Shown here in pieces: positions 45,470-55,772 of a stretch of 64,000 nucleotides of DNA. Numbering within the stretch: position 1 is the stretch's first letter; the number at the start of each line of letters is the position of its first letter. This DNA comes from Leidyana gryllorum EB-2025a (Eukaryota; Apicomplexa). The position numbers and the translations under genes are program-made. The stretch covers positions 124,001 to 188,000 of the forward strand of contig JBLWGC010000104.1 of assembly GCA_048772705.1 (NCBI GenBank). Direction: 5' to 3'. Below the pieces are notes generated by a model. That model searched no databases. It had not been told where the DNA came from and saw nothing but the letters and a program-made list of their open reading frames with translations.

Positions 45470-46138
45470 ATGTCTTCAAGCTTAACCGCCCGTATAGCCA
45501 GTGAGCCTAGTCTGACCAAGTACCAGAAGGCTGCTCTGCTCCTTGTGTCGCGAGTACCAGAAGGGAAGGTCACAACCTATGGCGAGTTGGCGAGGACGTT
45601 GGGCCAGGGGAACCCACGCTCTGTAGGACAGGCACTCAAGAAGAACCCTTTCGCCCCAGAGTGCCCATGCCATCGCGTTCTGCGGAGCGACGGTGCCATC
45701 GGCGGCTACTGCGGCAGCAAAGACGGTCGCTGGATGCAAAAGAAGGTTAACCTCTTGACCAAAGAAGGTGTCAATGTCCAGAAAGTTAAGAAGGAATACA
45801 AAGTTTCCGCTTTGCCGGATATTCTGTACAGAATGCCACAAGACAGCCTCGCTGAACTCAACGCCATTTTGGACGAGGCAGCAAACCCCATCCAGCAGAA
45901 ACAAGAGAACACCTCTGCTGCTCAAGAACCCGTAAAATCGCCCAAACTTGAGGAGGACACCACACCCACAACCACCATCGATGATAATTCGAACAGTATG
46001 GACGACCAACAACAAGACGTTGACGCCGAACAGCAAGAGCAGACTGCAGACGCTCGCAATGAGGGGGCGGGAGAACCAGAACCTTCTATGCCAGACTCGC
46101 AGTCCTCACCCCAACTTGAACACGACGAGGAGGAATGA
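45470..46138 (+). CDS. O6-alkylguanine-DNA alkyltransferase (MGMT/Ogt), C-terminal-domain form
   Basis: One exon, 222 aa. The DNA-binding helix-turn-helix (VPEGKVTTYGELARTLGQ) is followed by NPRSVGQALKKNPFAPECPC and the active site PCHRVLRSDGAIGGYCG. The acceptor cysteine is present, so this is not a tryptophan ATL protein. Known role: suicidal transfer of alkyl groups from O6-alkylguanine to Cys. The usual N-terminal domain is absent; the protein starts about 15 residues before the core. A C-terminal extension of about 110 aa is Gln/Asp/Glu-rich and probably disordered. It lies 24 bp after the K13 stop, same strand. Confidence 0.9.
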   Translation: MSSSLTARIASEPSLTKYQKAALLLVSRVPEGKVTTYGELARTLGQGNPRSVGQALKKNPFAPECPCHRVLRSDGAIGGYCGSKDGRWMQKKVNLLTKEGVNVQKVKKEYKVSALPDILYRMPQDSLAELNAILDEAANPIQQKQENTSAAQEPVKSPKLEEDTTPTTTIDDNSNSMDDQQQDVDAEQQEQTADARNEGAGEPEPSMPDSQSSPQLEHDEEE

Positions 46139-46204
46139 ACAATAATGATGACCGTGTGATTCTATCATTCAACAACCGAACACTTTATCTCTCTCTTTCT
46201 CTTT

Positions 46205-49165
46205 TCATTCCACAGATACACTAGTAGTTGACTCGTCCTCCACATACTCTTCTTCCTCCGCTGCTGCCCCCAAATCGCCGTCAGCCTCAGATGATGATGA
46301 TGCTGACGACGATGCGGACGAGTAAACTTCCTCTTCTTCTTGTTCTTCTTCAGCTGACCTTGTTGTTATCTCACGCGATGATGAACCAGGACCTGCAAAA
46401 TCGCGCACTGGATCGTCCCACCTCGCCGAAACGGACGATCGCACTGGCCTTGACTCAAAAACTGTCCGAACCTCCTTCGGACCTACAAAATACCATCGTG
46501 TGTCTCCCAGCACACACGTGTTCGATCAAATTCGCACGATGTAAATTGAGCCATCCACACTTTCATAGGTCACCATACTCACCGGATGTCTCAGTGTCCC
46601 ATCTCACTGCGCTGGTTGATCGCATGGGATTGTTTTGGAATTGTCCTGAGCTGGGAGACGGATCCACTGACGAGTTATATCACCTGAGCACTTTCACTTA
46701 CTTGATGGTGCGTCCGCCGCCCGTGCATCAGCCGCACTTGGTGATGGTTGACTGGTGAAAGTGGTCTTTTGAGTTGTAGCCCCTTCCATAGTATCGCTGT
46801 GCCGTACAGCCGCCGTCGAAGGTGCCGCTGGTCGCTCAAAGACAACAGGTCCTGCGGGGGACACTGGAGCGTCTGAATGCCTCACATCGGCTTGCGAGGG
46901 ACGAGCTTTTGTTTCGAAGACTGTGGGCCCGATTCCCGTTTCACGGACTGGCGTTGAAGCGCTGACATCGGCTGTACTCGGCATAGTACGAGACACAAAG
47001 AAGGAGCGAGCAGCCTTGGCGCCAGTCACAGGAGTATGGATGGATACATCCGCACATGAAGGACTCGGTCGCGATTCGTACACAGCCTTCTGAGTTCCTC
47101 TGGGAGTCACAGGGGCCGCAGCGGTGACATCTGCTTTGGAAGGCGATCCAACTCGTTCAAATACGAAGCGTTGACTCGGGCTCGTCGAGGGGGCTGAAAA
47201 TGCATTGGCATCAGCCATGCTCGGAGCAGCCGGCTTCTCAAACACGGATTTGTGGTGATTGACCTCAGATGTCAATGTCCGCAGAGCAGACGCGGCCACT
47301 GCGCTTTGTGTCGGAGTGCTCTCGAATACGCTCTTCGAAACCGTGTAGAACGACGGACGATTCATCGACGCATCAGCTGTTGATGCTTTGGGTGTGGACG
47401 CATACACCTCTCTCTTTTGTCGCTTTGTCTCGTGATCGTCAGCAGACTCATCAAAGTCGTCATCACGGGGGGTGTTGGCCTCCGCAATGTCCGACTCACG
47501 CTCGCCTTCCTCTTCGGCATCGGCAGGAGGTGTGTCCGGTGTTACTCCCCCTTCCGCTGTGAGACTCATACTCTCATCTCTCACTGTGGCAACATTCTCT
47601 TCGGCAGCCTTCTGCTCGTTTATCGGCGCCACGGCGGCTGCTGCTGTATCAGACTCTGCTGCAACTCCCTCTTCTATAGTCACATCCGCAGCCGCAACAT
47701 CGTCACCCGTAGTCTCTATGGACTCCACCGGCTCAGAGTCTTTGGCAGGAGCGTCTGTCGCGCCTTCCGTCTTCACAGCCGGCTCGTCGCCCATCTCGAC
47801 ATTTTCAGTCTCGACCTCTACGGCTTCTGTGTCCGCGGCCGCTTCTGCCTCAACTTCCACGTCTCCTTCGCCAGTGGCCTCCTCGACCATCTCTTCCTGC
47901 ACAATGGTTTCTGCCGCCCCAACTTCAGGAGCAGCAGTCGACTCCCCTACACCACTCGGGAGCTCCTGGACATCCTCGTCCGCTTTTGCAGCATCATCTA
48001 CGGCCTCATCATCTATGGCCTCGTCGTCCGCCTGAATCTCCTCTTTCTCCTCCGTAGTCGTCCCAGCCACCTCGTCGACAGTGTCAACGGGCGTCTTCTC
48101 GATAATGTCAGCGGCCATCTCTCCAGTAGCGTCAGCGGCCTCTTCGACAGCGTCAGCAACAGCAACGGCCTCTTCCACAATCTCCCCAGCCGTCTCCTCT
48201 ACAGTCTCCCCCGCCGTCTCCTCCACAATCTCCCCAGCCGTCTCCTCTACAGTCTCCCCCGCCGTCTCCTCTACAGTCTCGCCAGCCGTCTCCTCGACAG
48301 TCTCGCCAGCCTCCTCCTCGACAGTCTCGACAATGTCAGTAGCTGGTGAGTCCTCGGCAATATCCTCCTGAATGGGGCACTCCAGAGATTCGTCAGCCGT
48401 GATTTTAGCTGAGGGGACACTTTCTTCCGCCTCCGGTTGAACATCTGTGTCCATAGCCGGTGTCTCGGCCATCGATTGATCAGCGGCGACGACTTCTTCC
48501 TCCTCCGAGGCGATACAGTCTTCTTCGCGAATCTCTCCATCCTCCATCATACTCTCTTCCTGTTCCGTAGGCTGTGCGTCGTCCGTCATTGGATCCCCGA
48601 CTTCCGCCACCCCTTCCGGTGTCTCCTCAGCGTTGTCGGGCGACAGCACTGCGGCGGTGGCGTCTGTGGCGACAGACTCGCAGGGATTGGCGTCTCCCTG
48701 TGCGTGTGGTGGGTGTTGGGTGTCGTCAGCCTCCACGTCATCGGATGGTGGAGTCTGTGGCTCGTCTTCAGTGGCCGTCTGTGGAGAGTCTGTTGTTGTA
48801 GCAGCTGATGGGTCGGTGTGTGTCGCAGTTTGCGTGGAGACGGGGACCGGATTGGTGTCGGGTTGTAGGCTTCCGACCTCGTTGGTTGGAGCGGTAGGCG
48901 TGTCGGCGGCAGTGTCTGTAGCGATATCATTCTCATTGTGGACTATAGTTTCTAATTGTGGGTCGTCAGCGGGCGGTGAAGGGGGAGCGTCATCTTCGTT
49001 AGTTGTTTCTGCGTCTCCGTCCGCGTCTCGGTCGAGAGATCTTTGTTCTTGGAGGACCTTATGAACTTCCTTAGCCAAAGTTTCGTCCATTTCAGCTACA
49101 ACATTCTCAGAAACGTTGAGGCTGTGGGCCTCGGATTGGATTGCTGCTGCAGCTGGATCAGCCAT
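46205..49165 (-). CDS. Long acidic protein with C-terminal VFE repeats (913 aa)
   Basis: Two exons, 49165-46702 and 46482-46205; the 219-nt intron joins S|P in phase and continues the repeat array. About the first 600 residues are acidic and Ala/Thr/Glu-rich, including a tandem 8-aa block ([16 protein letters not shown]). The last part holds about ten degenerate repeats of 26-27 aa with consensus VFE-x-x-P-x-P-S-x-ADV, for example [28 protein letters not shown] and [14 protein letters not shown]; the last, [15 protein letters not shown], is in exon 2. A basic KRQKREVY precedes the array. I know no family with this repeat; a remote likeness to Xin-type FE-x-x-P repeats is only a hint. It could be cytoskeletal or nuclear. 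Confidence 0.72.
46510..46521. repeat. Intronic GCACACACGTGT motif
   Basis: It lies in the 219-nt intron of the VFE-repeat gene. It carries an ACACGTGT palindrome and, read on the minus strand, the CACGTGTGTGC arm shared with the other intronic copies. Confidence 0.75.
48160..48330. repeat. Coding 24-bp tandem repeat block
   Basis: About seven 24-bp units encode the TVEETAGE series on the minus strand inside exon 1 of the VFE-repeat gene. Units differ by a few substitutions, so the array looks old or recombinationally homogenised only in part. Confidence 0.85.
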
Positions 49166-49217
49166 AGCAAAAAAGTCGAGATACACAGAAGTGAGATAGG
49201 ATCCTAAGAGTCAAGAT

Positions 49218-50532
49218 ATGAGTTTGTTTAGCACACACATCGCTGATGAGGTCGCCGCTGAGCAAACCCAGCGGCTGGGATGGAGGTTTGCGCTCAGTCC
49301 AATCCATGAACTGCTCCCCGTCGTTGCCTCGATGGTATGGATTGTGGCGTATGCCGCGCTACACAAGAAACTAAGACAACTACGTTCGGCTCAGTCCATC
49401 TCTCTACAATCAATAAGCGCATTACTCTTCAGTGAATGGCTCCAAGCTGCTCTACTCGTTTATATGGTCACTCATAGATATGGCAGCCTATCCCTGACTA
49501 TGCTCTTCTGTCAGATGCTCAACTGCGCTCTCATCTCCATCACCTTCCGACTCGTCGTCAAACATTTCATCGCTTCCTACGACGCGGAAGCCGACAAGTT
49601 CGGAAAGCAAATCCTACTACTCTCCTCCAACAAATCTCCCGAAGTCATGACTTCACCCACCGAGACCTCCGCCTCGTCACCTGCGTCTAACCAATCCAAT
49701 CGACACTCCACTGCCAACAAAGATAACACACCCCCCCAAGCGAGCTTCTGGTCCAACCTACGAGCCGTCATCGGCCCCCACTGGGCGGTCCTATACGTCG
49801 CGGCTGCCGTTATAGCCATCCCAATTGAAATACTCAGACGCCATGGCACCGTACCCCTCCCTCTCAGCTATCTGGAAAGCTTCTCTGATACCATCACCGC
49901 CTTGGCGTTAATCCCTCAACTCTTTATGATCTACCAAACCAAGCCCAGAATCGTCCCTGACCTTCTGGCCAGATTCATCCTGGGAATGCTCATTGCCCGA
50001 GCTGTCCTGCTCCTCTACTGGTAAGCCACCGTTGCTCACTAATAATGTGCTGCTGTGTGTGATCTCGACGACCACTTCTCATATCCTGGGAGCCACAACC
50101 GCCGACCGACGACGCTGCTGACGAGAGCCGTCCCTCAACGAGTGCATTATTATGCATCGCCGCGGCAAAGACGTTGCACGGACGGTGCACGAACATTGCG
50201 CGGGCGGTGCATCGCTCCTGCACCGTCTGTGCACGAACGGTGCCTTTCTCCTGCACATTCTTGCGCTGTTGGACGCGATCATTTGTGGTCTGGGGAATGG
50301 TGGGGTCTTTGCGATGATCTATGTTTTGCTGCTCATCGATGATCGGTCGGTGGAGGATTTCATATTGTTATCATGCAGGGTGACATATGGGATATTCAAC
50401 GAGTTTGAGGTTGTACCAGGCCGCGGTGTCCGTATTGTTACAGAAGTTATGAATGTGGCTATTCTTGCCGATTTTGCCTATTTGGCGGGTCGAGCTCGGC
50501 TGCGAGGGTTCACTCAGGTTCTGCCCATTTGA
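49218..50532 (+). CDS. ER lumen protein-retaining receptor-like (ERD2/KDEL receptor family)
   Basis: Two exons, 49218-50020 and 50379-50532; 318 aa. The C-terminal half has the ERD2-type pattern: YLESFSDTITALALIPQLFM, then the GMLIARAVLLLYW helix and, in exon 2, GIFNEFEVV and NVAILADFAYLAGRA. Typical receptors are about 215 aa. Here an extra N-terminal helix region and a 50-aa Ser/Asn/Thr-rich loop (after LLLSSNKSPEVM) make it longer. Known role: returning HDEL/KDEL cargo from Golgi to ER. The similarity is partial, so a divergent family member or another PQ-loop-related protein is possible. The intron is 358 nt and highly structured. Confidence 0.65.
50176..50232. repeat. Imperfect inverted repeat in the long intron of the ERD2-like gene
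   Basis: GCACGGACGGTGC (50176-50188) can pair with GCACCGTCTGTGC (50220-50232) as a 13-bp stem with one G-U pair. A second hairpin, GGTGCA/TGCACC, lies inside the loop and would compete with it. A GTGCACGAAC decamer occurs twice, near 50186 and 50229. The interval is non-coding within intron 50021-50378. Confidence 0.75.
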
Positions 50533-50570
50533 GTATGAGTTAGCAGTTTTGAGCCGGTTTTTTTGTGTCC

Positions 50571-53265
50571 ATGGGAGGTGGCGAAGGTTTTGGAGGGCTG
50601 TTGGCCACCTGTTCTCCAAAATTCGCCCTTGACGGGGACGGTATTTACTATGCGGAGGGTCCAACTCTGTTGTACGCGCGAATAAGAAAGGATGAGGAGA
50701 GGAGTTTGGTGCTCTTCCAGCTCCCAGACAGCATCACTTCCTTGAACGTTTTGCCGGTTCAACCGGAGTCAGCTTCAAAAGCGGTTGGGAGGACGGCAGA
50801 GGCTGATGAGTTGCGGCTGGACCTTTCCAATTTGTCTTCAAAATCGACCTACTGGACATTACTGGTAGTAACAGACGCACTGAATCAAATTCACTTTTAT
50901 CTTCACGCTCTTTCCTCCTCGTCCTCACAAAAGAACAAGGCCTTGCCACCCGTTCATTTGGGATCTATTGGCAGTACTGTTCAGCGAAATGAGGAGGAAC
51001 AGCCCAAGAAGAAGAAGGCTCGGGTGACATCACCATCCAACGGTGATCGTCGGTTCCCAAATCTGCCAGGCCGACTGCTCTTTGTGGAGAGCACTACAAA
51101 GGGAGCTTTGACTTTTGTCTTTGCATCGACAGAGGACAGCGAGAGGACCGAAGTTTACCAATCTGACGTTGAAGATCTGATGGAGAGACTCTATAAGCAG
51201 AAGAAGGAACCTCTGACCTTCTTGAGCTTCGCCAAGCGAGTGGTGGAAATCGAAGGTACCGCTTTCCTCGCAGCGATGTCGGGTCGTTCGTTGGTTCTGG
51301 CCATCAGTCAAATTGACGGGGGAGTGTCTCGCAAATCATCTGCAGATGACGAGGACAACAGTACAGCGGAGGGCGACGACTCGCCGCCTCCTCCTGCGCC
51401 CCCCAAGAGAGTGCTGCAGAGTGTGCACTTTGTCGAGTTGGCCCACGACACTGCAACCAAAATCATTCTTCCCGACGGTGTCAGAGGGCTCACTGGTCTC
51501 TCTGTGCACCCCAATGGCCGAGAAGCGTGTTTCGCAGACGCCCTCGGGTGTATGTGGTGGGTCCAAAAGAAGAAGCGCACCAACGCACACTTCACGAGCG
51601 ATCATTGGCACGATCACGCCGTCAGTGGAGTGGCCTACGGCGTCGCAGGAGACGTCACGTACTCGGTGGATGAGAAGGGGGTACTGGCCACCTGGGCGGG
51701 CTTAAATCACTCCGGAATGTCGAGATCTGTTTACCGCAATTTGGGAGCCCCCGCTCTCCGAGTCGTTACTCCCTGTCCACAAATGACCCGTCAGCTGTCC
51801 AAAGAACTCGATAAGATACGCAACTATGTCATTGTGTGTCTCAGCTCCAATGTCATCAAAGTCATTGACACCAGCACCAATTCCATCAAGCGCGAGATGC
51901 ACGGATTGCCCACAGTCTGTCGAGCTCCGGAAGACTTCGCCAAAATCCTTAGACAACGAGCTGTCCAAAACGAGTCATTACCCTACGCCCCTGCCTCCAG
52001 CATCTCATACTATGCCACTGCCGTTGACAATGACGAAGCAGACGCTACCAATCACTTTGTCCTATGCCCAATCTTCACTTCTCTCAATCCCTCCCTCGAT
52101 TCCAATACGGTCAACGAGGGAAGTCTCGGGATGTTCAGAGAAACATCCAAGCGAGACCGTCTTGAGTCAATGGGTTCCTTCATCTTCACCCCTCGTCACG
52201 AATGGTCCCGTCAGGAAGGCTTGGGCTGGCAAGCGTTCTGGCGCACCCGTCAGCTATGCTTCTGCAAGACTGGCGCCGGCTTCGCAGTCGCAGAAACTCA
52301 AATAGTCGATAGAACCAGAACCAGACATCGTCTGCGCTTCTTCTCTCCCGACACTGAGAACGAGCAATATATACCCATCTCTTCTGTCACAACTGATGGT
52401 CCCGTCACAGTCATACAAGATGTCACTTCCATATTATCAGCTCAGGTAACACATTCTTTTGCCCACCACCTACCAATTCACACTCAGACTACCACCTACC
52501 TTGTTGGCACCGCCACCGGAGAGATCGGCTTCTGGCGTGAACAGAAACTGAGAACCAAAAAAGCTTCGGTAAGTCACCTCCATCAACCTCCCCATACAAT
52601 ATCACTCAGGTCTACGAGGCGGTTTTCAAACAACGACTCTTCAATAATGTGGCAATAACGGCCTTGGATTGCCAGGCCGATAGACTAATGGTCATTGCCG
52701 AAACCTCTGCCTTCATATACAAGTGCGATCTAACTGCTATGATCAGAAAACCGGCTGGAAATATGCCTCACTTGCCCATGACAGCTGAGTGTGTCATCCG
52801 AACTGCCAAAGACGGATCCCCCAAAGCTCTCAAAGTCAATAAACGCCGTCATGGCCTCATCGAAGAGATTGTTGGTGGCAGTATCCAAGCTGGCAAGAAG
52901 GGAACAGCGACTTTCATAGTTGGGTCAAGCAACCATGTCGAACTGTGGGGAACTGAAGGCACTTCGAAGCAAACACCTATTGCACGTCTGAGGTTGCCCG
53001 AAGGTAAGATACATCACATTATTCTTGCGCCTCATCAAAAGCTATCGCAGATTATCAACTGGTACAACTACAAGGGCTTCATGCTCTGCTGAGGCACACC
53101 AAGGATTTTAGCACACGTGTGTGCAGGTTTGAGATTTCAGAAAAGAAGATTGAACTAATAGAAATAGGCAATTGGAAGGCTCGGGCATCGGCAATGGCCA
53201 TCAGCACTTCCAGTGTTTTGTTAGTGACCTGTGAAGGGAGCTGTTTTGTGCTTGCAAACAGATGA
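50571..53265 (+). CDS. WDR75/UTP17-like small-subunit processome protein
   Basis: Four exons: 50571-52445, 52488-52568, 52610-53061, 53127-53265; 848 aa. WD-type beta-propeller strands recur, with the WDR75/Nan1 signature SDHWHDHAVSGVAYGVAGD and DEKGVLATWAG. A basic KKKKARV probably targets the nucleus. Known role: UTP17 is part of the t-UTP/UTP-A complex that starts 18S rRNA processing. The last intron (53062-53126) contains the palindrome directly before its acceptor and yields QIINWFEISEKKIELIEIGN. An alternative intron (53004-53050) also keeps the frame but gives a poorer sequence. The gene is 38 bp after the ERD2-like stop. Confidence 0.75.
53111..53124. repeat. Intronic motif GCACACGTGTGTGC (copy 3)
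   Basis: The same 14-mer as at 36964 and 39844. In the preferred model it abuts the AG acceptor of the last WDR75 intron. In the alternative model it would be coding. Confidence 0.7.
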
Positions 53266-53284
53266 ACTGCGGAGAATACATACT

Positions 53285-53898
53285 ATGGTGGCTTGGCCAG
53301 TAGAAAAATATATGGCGTATGCACGGCTGTTAAGAACATACACCACCCGTGAGACAGCTATCGTAGCAGCTGGAGCAGCCGCAGGTGTTTTAACAGGCCG
53401 TTTAGGCGCTAGTTACCCGCTTCACCCCGGAATTGACCCCATTGTCCTTCCAGCGGTTGCGGGGTTGTGCGCAGGGGCAATAGGATGGTTTGTGGTGTAC
53501 CTTTCCCGGCGACGAAAAGAGTACGGGCGCCAGTTGCGCGTGTACCATCGACTCCGGTTATAAAGCGGATAGACGAGACAGGAGTCGGGTGGGAGCCTCC
53601 GAACGATACACCAGGGTGGTACTTGTGGCCGAAGCGAAAGGCAAAGCCACATCCTATCAGAGCATATACACGTTGGGCGGAGCCCATGGGTCGAGCATTC
53701 GGTCATGTGGTGGCACAAATACTGGGGCCGACGGGTTACATGGCACAAGATACTCTGAACGGGATAACGCTGCTATGGATTGGAGCCATGATAGTGGCAG
53801 TGGCAATGTTTCTGATCTGGCGGAATGTGCGGAAGCGGGAGCAGAGGTGGCGATATTGGTTCTTGGTTCGAGACTTGGAGCGTCATCAACTGGGATGA
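53285..53898 (+). CDS. Hypothetical membrane protein with two or three helices
   Basis: The N-terminal part has a hydrophobic segment (AIVAAGAAAGVLTGRL) and a second (VLPAVAGLCAGAIGWFVVYL). The C-terminal part (RIDETGVGWEPPNDTPGWYL through GITLLWIGAMIVAVAMFLIW) is in another frame and ends RDLERHQLG. They can be joined by a short intron ending TTATAAAG, with donor at GTGTACC either 26 or 71 nt upstream; I cannot tell which. The acceptor is AAG, less typical here. No family is recognised. Basic, tryptophan-rich sequence around the last helix is seen in small mitochondrial inner-membrane proteins, which is only a suggestion. Confidence 0.5.
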
Positions 53899-53968
53899 GA
53901 CAGCACAAGGGCCCGAAAACAATTTCAGGCTGAAAAAAACGTAGGAGGACCGCAGGGACAAAGGCACG

Positions 53969-54594
53969 ATGGTAAGTGAAGCGCTCCATTTCGAGGAATT
54001 CAGCACACAATATGCTCTCTTTAGGCCATCGATATTCCACGACGTGTTATCAAGGCCCAGAGCAAGTCTGGCCGGAAGCAGTTGGTTTCCCCCAATCCTC
54101 AGCTGGGTCTGCTTTCTCAGGTAGGGTCTTTTCCCCCCGTTTTCGCCTCGATGTGACTCTCTTTGCAGCTCTATGACTTCTTGGCTCGTCGTACCGACTC
54201 TGCCTTCAACCAGCGGGTGTCCAAGAGACTCATCATGTCGAAGCGTAACCGCCCCCCCATGAGTCTTTTCCGCCTCGCTGCCCATATGAAGAAGCACGAG
54301 AATAAGATTGCCGTTGTTACTGGCACTATCACCGACGACCAAAAGTTGGAGGAGGTCCCTCAGCTCACTGTGTGCGCTATCCGCTTCACTGAAGCCGCTA
54401 GACGTCGCATTGTTGCTGCTGGTGGCGAGTGCCTTACCTTCGACCAGCTCGCCCTCCGCGCCCCCAAGGGTGCCAACTGCATCTTGCTCCGTGGCCACAC
54501 CAAGAGCCGCGTTGCTGAGAAGCACTTCGGCCGTGCCCCTGGTCTGCCGGGCTCCCACACCCGCCCATATCAGTGCTGCAAGGCCTCCCATTGA
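53969..54594 (+). CDS. RPL18: 60S ribosomal protein eL18
   Basis: Three exons: 53969-53971 (only ATG), 54025-54120, 54169-54594; 174 aa. Splitting the initiator codon from the rest is common in ribosomal protein genes. The sequence is unmistakable: [60 protein letters not shown], and ending [17 protein letters not shown]. Known role: a structural component of the large ribosomal subunit. Pyrimidine-rich sequence precedes both acceptors. Confidence 0.96.
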
Positions 54595-54866
54595 AGCGTC
54601 TTTGTGGTTACTTGTTGTTGTGTGGATGTGCGTGCACTTTCTTCTGGTCTCAGAGACAACACTCCTCTAAATACCATAGCGGGCCCATCTCAGAGCAATG
54701 ACCCCAGCAATATGTAAAAGAGCCGTTCTGGCCGACCAACTTGCTGGAATCAGTCACTATTTCAGTAGTCAGTCAGTCTTTGTACGGCGCGCGCGCGTTC
54801 GTCACCCACCGAACACGGCGCCTTTTCAGTAGGCACCACAAAATCGTGTAGTTTGTTCTGGCTGAT

Positions 54867-55315
54867 ATGCAAAATCCACTTTACCTTAAGGATACATTAG
54901 CCATATGTAAGCAATCACAATCGTCCCTAATCCCCCGTCGAGTTGTAAATCTTATGTTGTACAGACCCCTGGCTGAAAGACCAAGGGCTGATACCGATCG
55001 AAGTAACGGCTCTGCCATTTGCTGAGCCCGAAGTACCCTGGACGCAGGGTAGCGGCAGCCACGCAGTAAGCAATACATTGATGATTGCAACACCCCACTC
55101 ACTGTACGATTGCATAGGCAGGTATCGTGCTGGAATGGCTGCTGATAGTAGTGCTACAACTGTGTGTATTGCTTTGTTTGTGGCGATGCAGAGCGGGCGC
55201 TCAGATCCATCAATTCTACTCTGAGCAATATCTGAGTCTCGAGAACATGGGATATCTGGACGCTTCTTCTTCTGCTGCTCCCGGTTGTTCCACCGGACAC
55301 CCTCATGAGTCTTGA
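54867..55315 (+). CDS. Small single-pass membrane protein, 112 aa
   Basis: Three exons: 54867-54906, 54965-55065, 55118-55315, all phases consistent. The N-terminal 50 residues are soluble (MQNPLYLKDTLAIYPWLKDQ). One strong transmembrane segment follows (AGIVLEWLLIVVLQLCVLLC) with a basic flank WRCRAG. A tail ends DASSSAAPGCSTGHPHES. No signal peptide is visible, so the N-terminus may be outside or lumenal without cleavage. Family unknown. The 270 bp between eL18 and this gene contains a GCGCGCGCG tract near 54787 and nothing else recognisable. Confidence 0.6.
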
Positions 55316-55350
55316 CGCAAAGGGAATCAATTATTCGGCGGTGTCAGTAG

Positions 55351-55701
55351 TCAACAGTCGGTCATTATCTGGACACCGTTGACGAATATAATGTAGTTGT
55401 GGCCTCGCGATGTGTGACTTGGGCTCCACGGTGTGTCTTCGATATCCATCGCCGATGTCGAGAGGGTTGACCAGTCCTTGGGTGGCGTCTTTGGCGGCGT
55501 GGGCGCGCGCAACGCGACTGTGGGAGAGTCCTGTGAGGCTGACATGGAGCACGGAGCCATGAGATGGTCGACACACAAACTGATTATTGAGGCCGGTCCA
55601 GCCAAGATGGAGGAAATGCCTGCCAGTGACGAGCAGGCGGTGGAAGGCAACGACTCTGAGGTCACATCGCTTTCAACGAACGACTTCTCTTCCGTCGACA
55701 T
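55351..55701 (-). CDS. Hypothetical protein, 116 aa
   Basis: An uninterrupted frame from ATG 55701 (MSTEEKSFVESDV) to TGA. It has a Thr/Pro-rich middle (ALRAPTPPKTPPKDWST) and a C-terminus that looks folded (DTPWSPSHTSRGHNYIIFVN, ending GVQIMTDC). It follows LTV1 on the same strand with a 71-bp gap. The opposite strand is also open over much of this interval, so the coding strand is not certain; I prefer minus because of the gene spacing. No family recognised. Confidence 0.4.
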   Translation of the reverse strand: MSTEEKSFVESDVTSESLPSTACSSLAGISSILAGPASIISLCVDHLMAPCSMSASQDSPTVALRAPTPPKTPPKDWSTLSTSAMDIEDTPWSPSHTSRGHNYIIFVNGVQIMTDC

Positions 55702-55772
55702 TTGCCTTTTGCAAGAGAACGGACGTCCCCTCTCGGGACTCGAACACTCGCGACGAGATCGGGCAACTATGT

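Noticed and set aside
47417-48349. Long plus-strand ORF of about 310 aa
   Set aside because: It is antisense to the acidic, repeat-rich exon of the VFE-repeat gene. Codon bias of GAA/GAG-rich repeats keeps the other strand open.
53004-53050. Alternative last intron for WDR75
   Set aside because: It also keeps the frame, but it makes the palindrome coding and gives a less WD-like sequence than the 53062-53126 intron.
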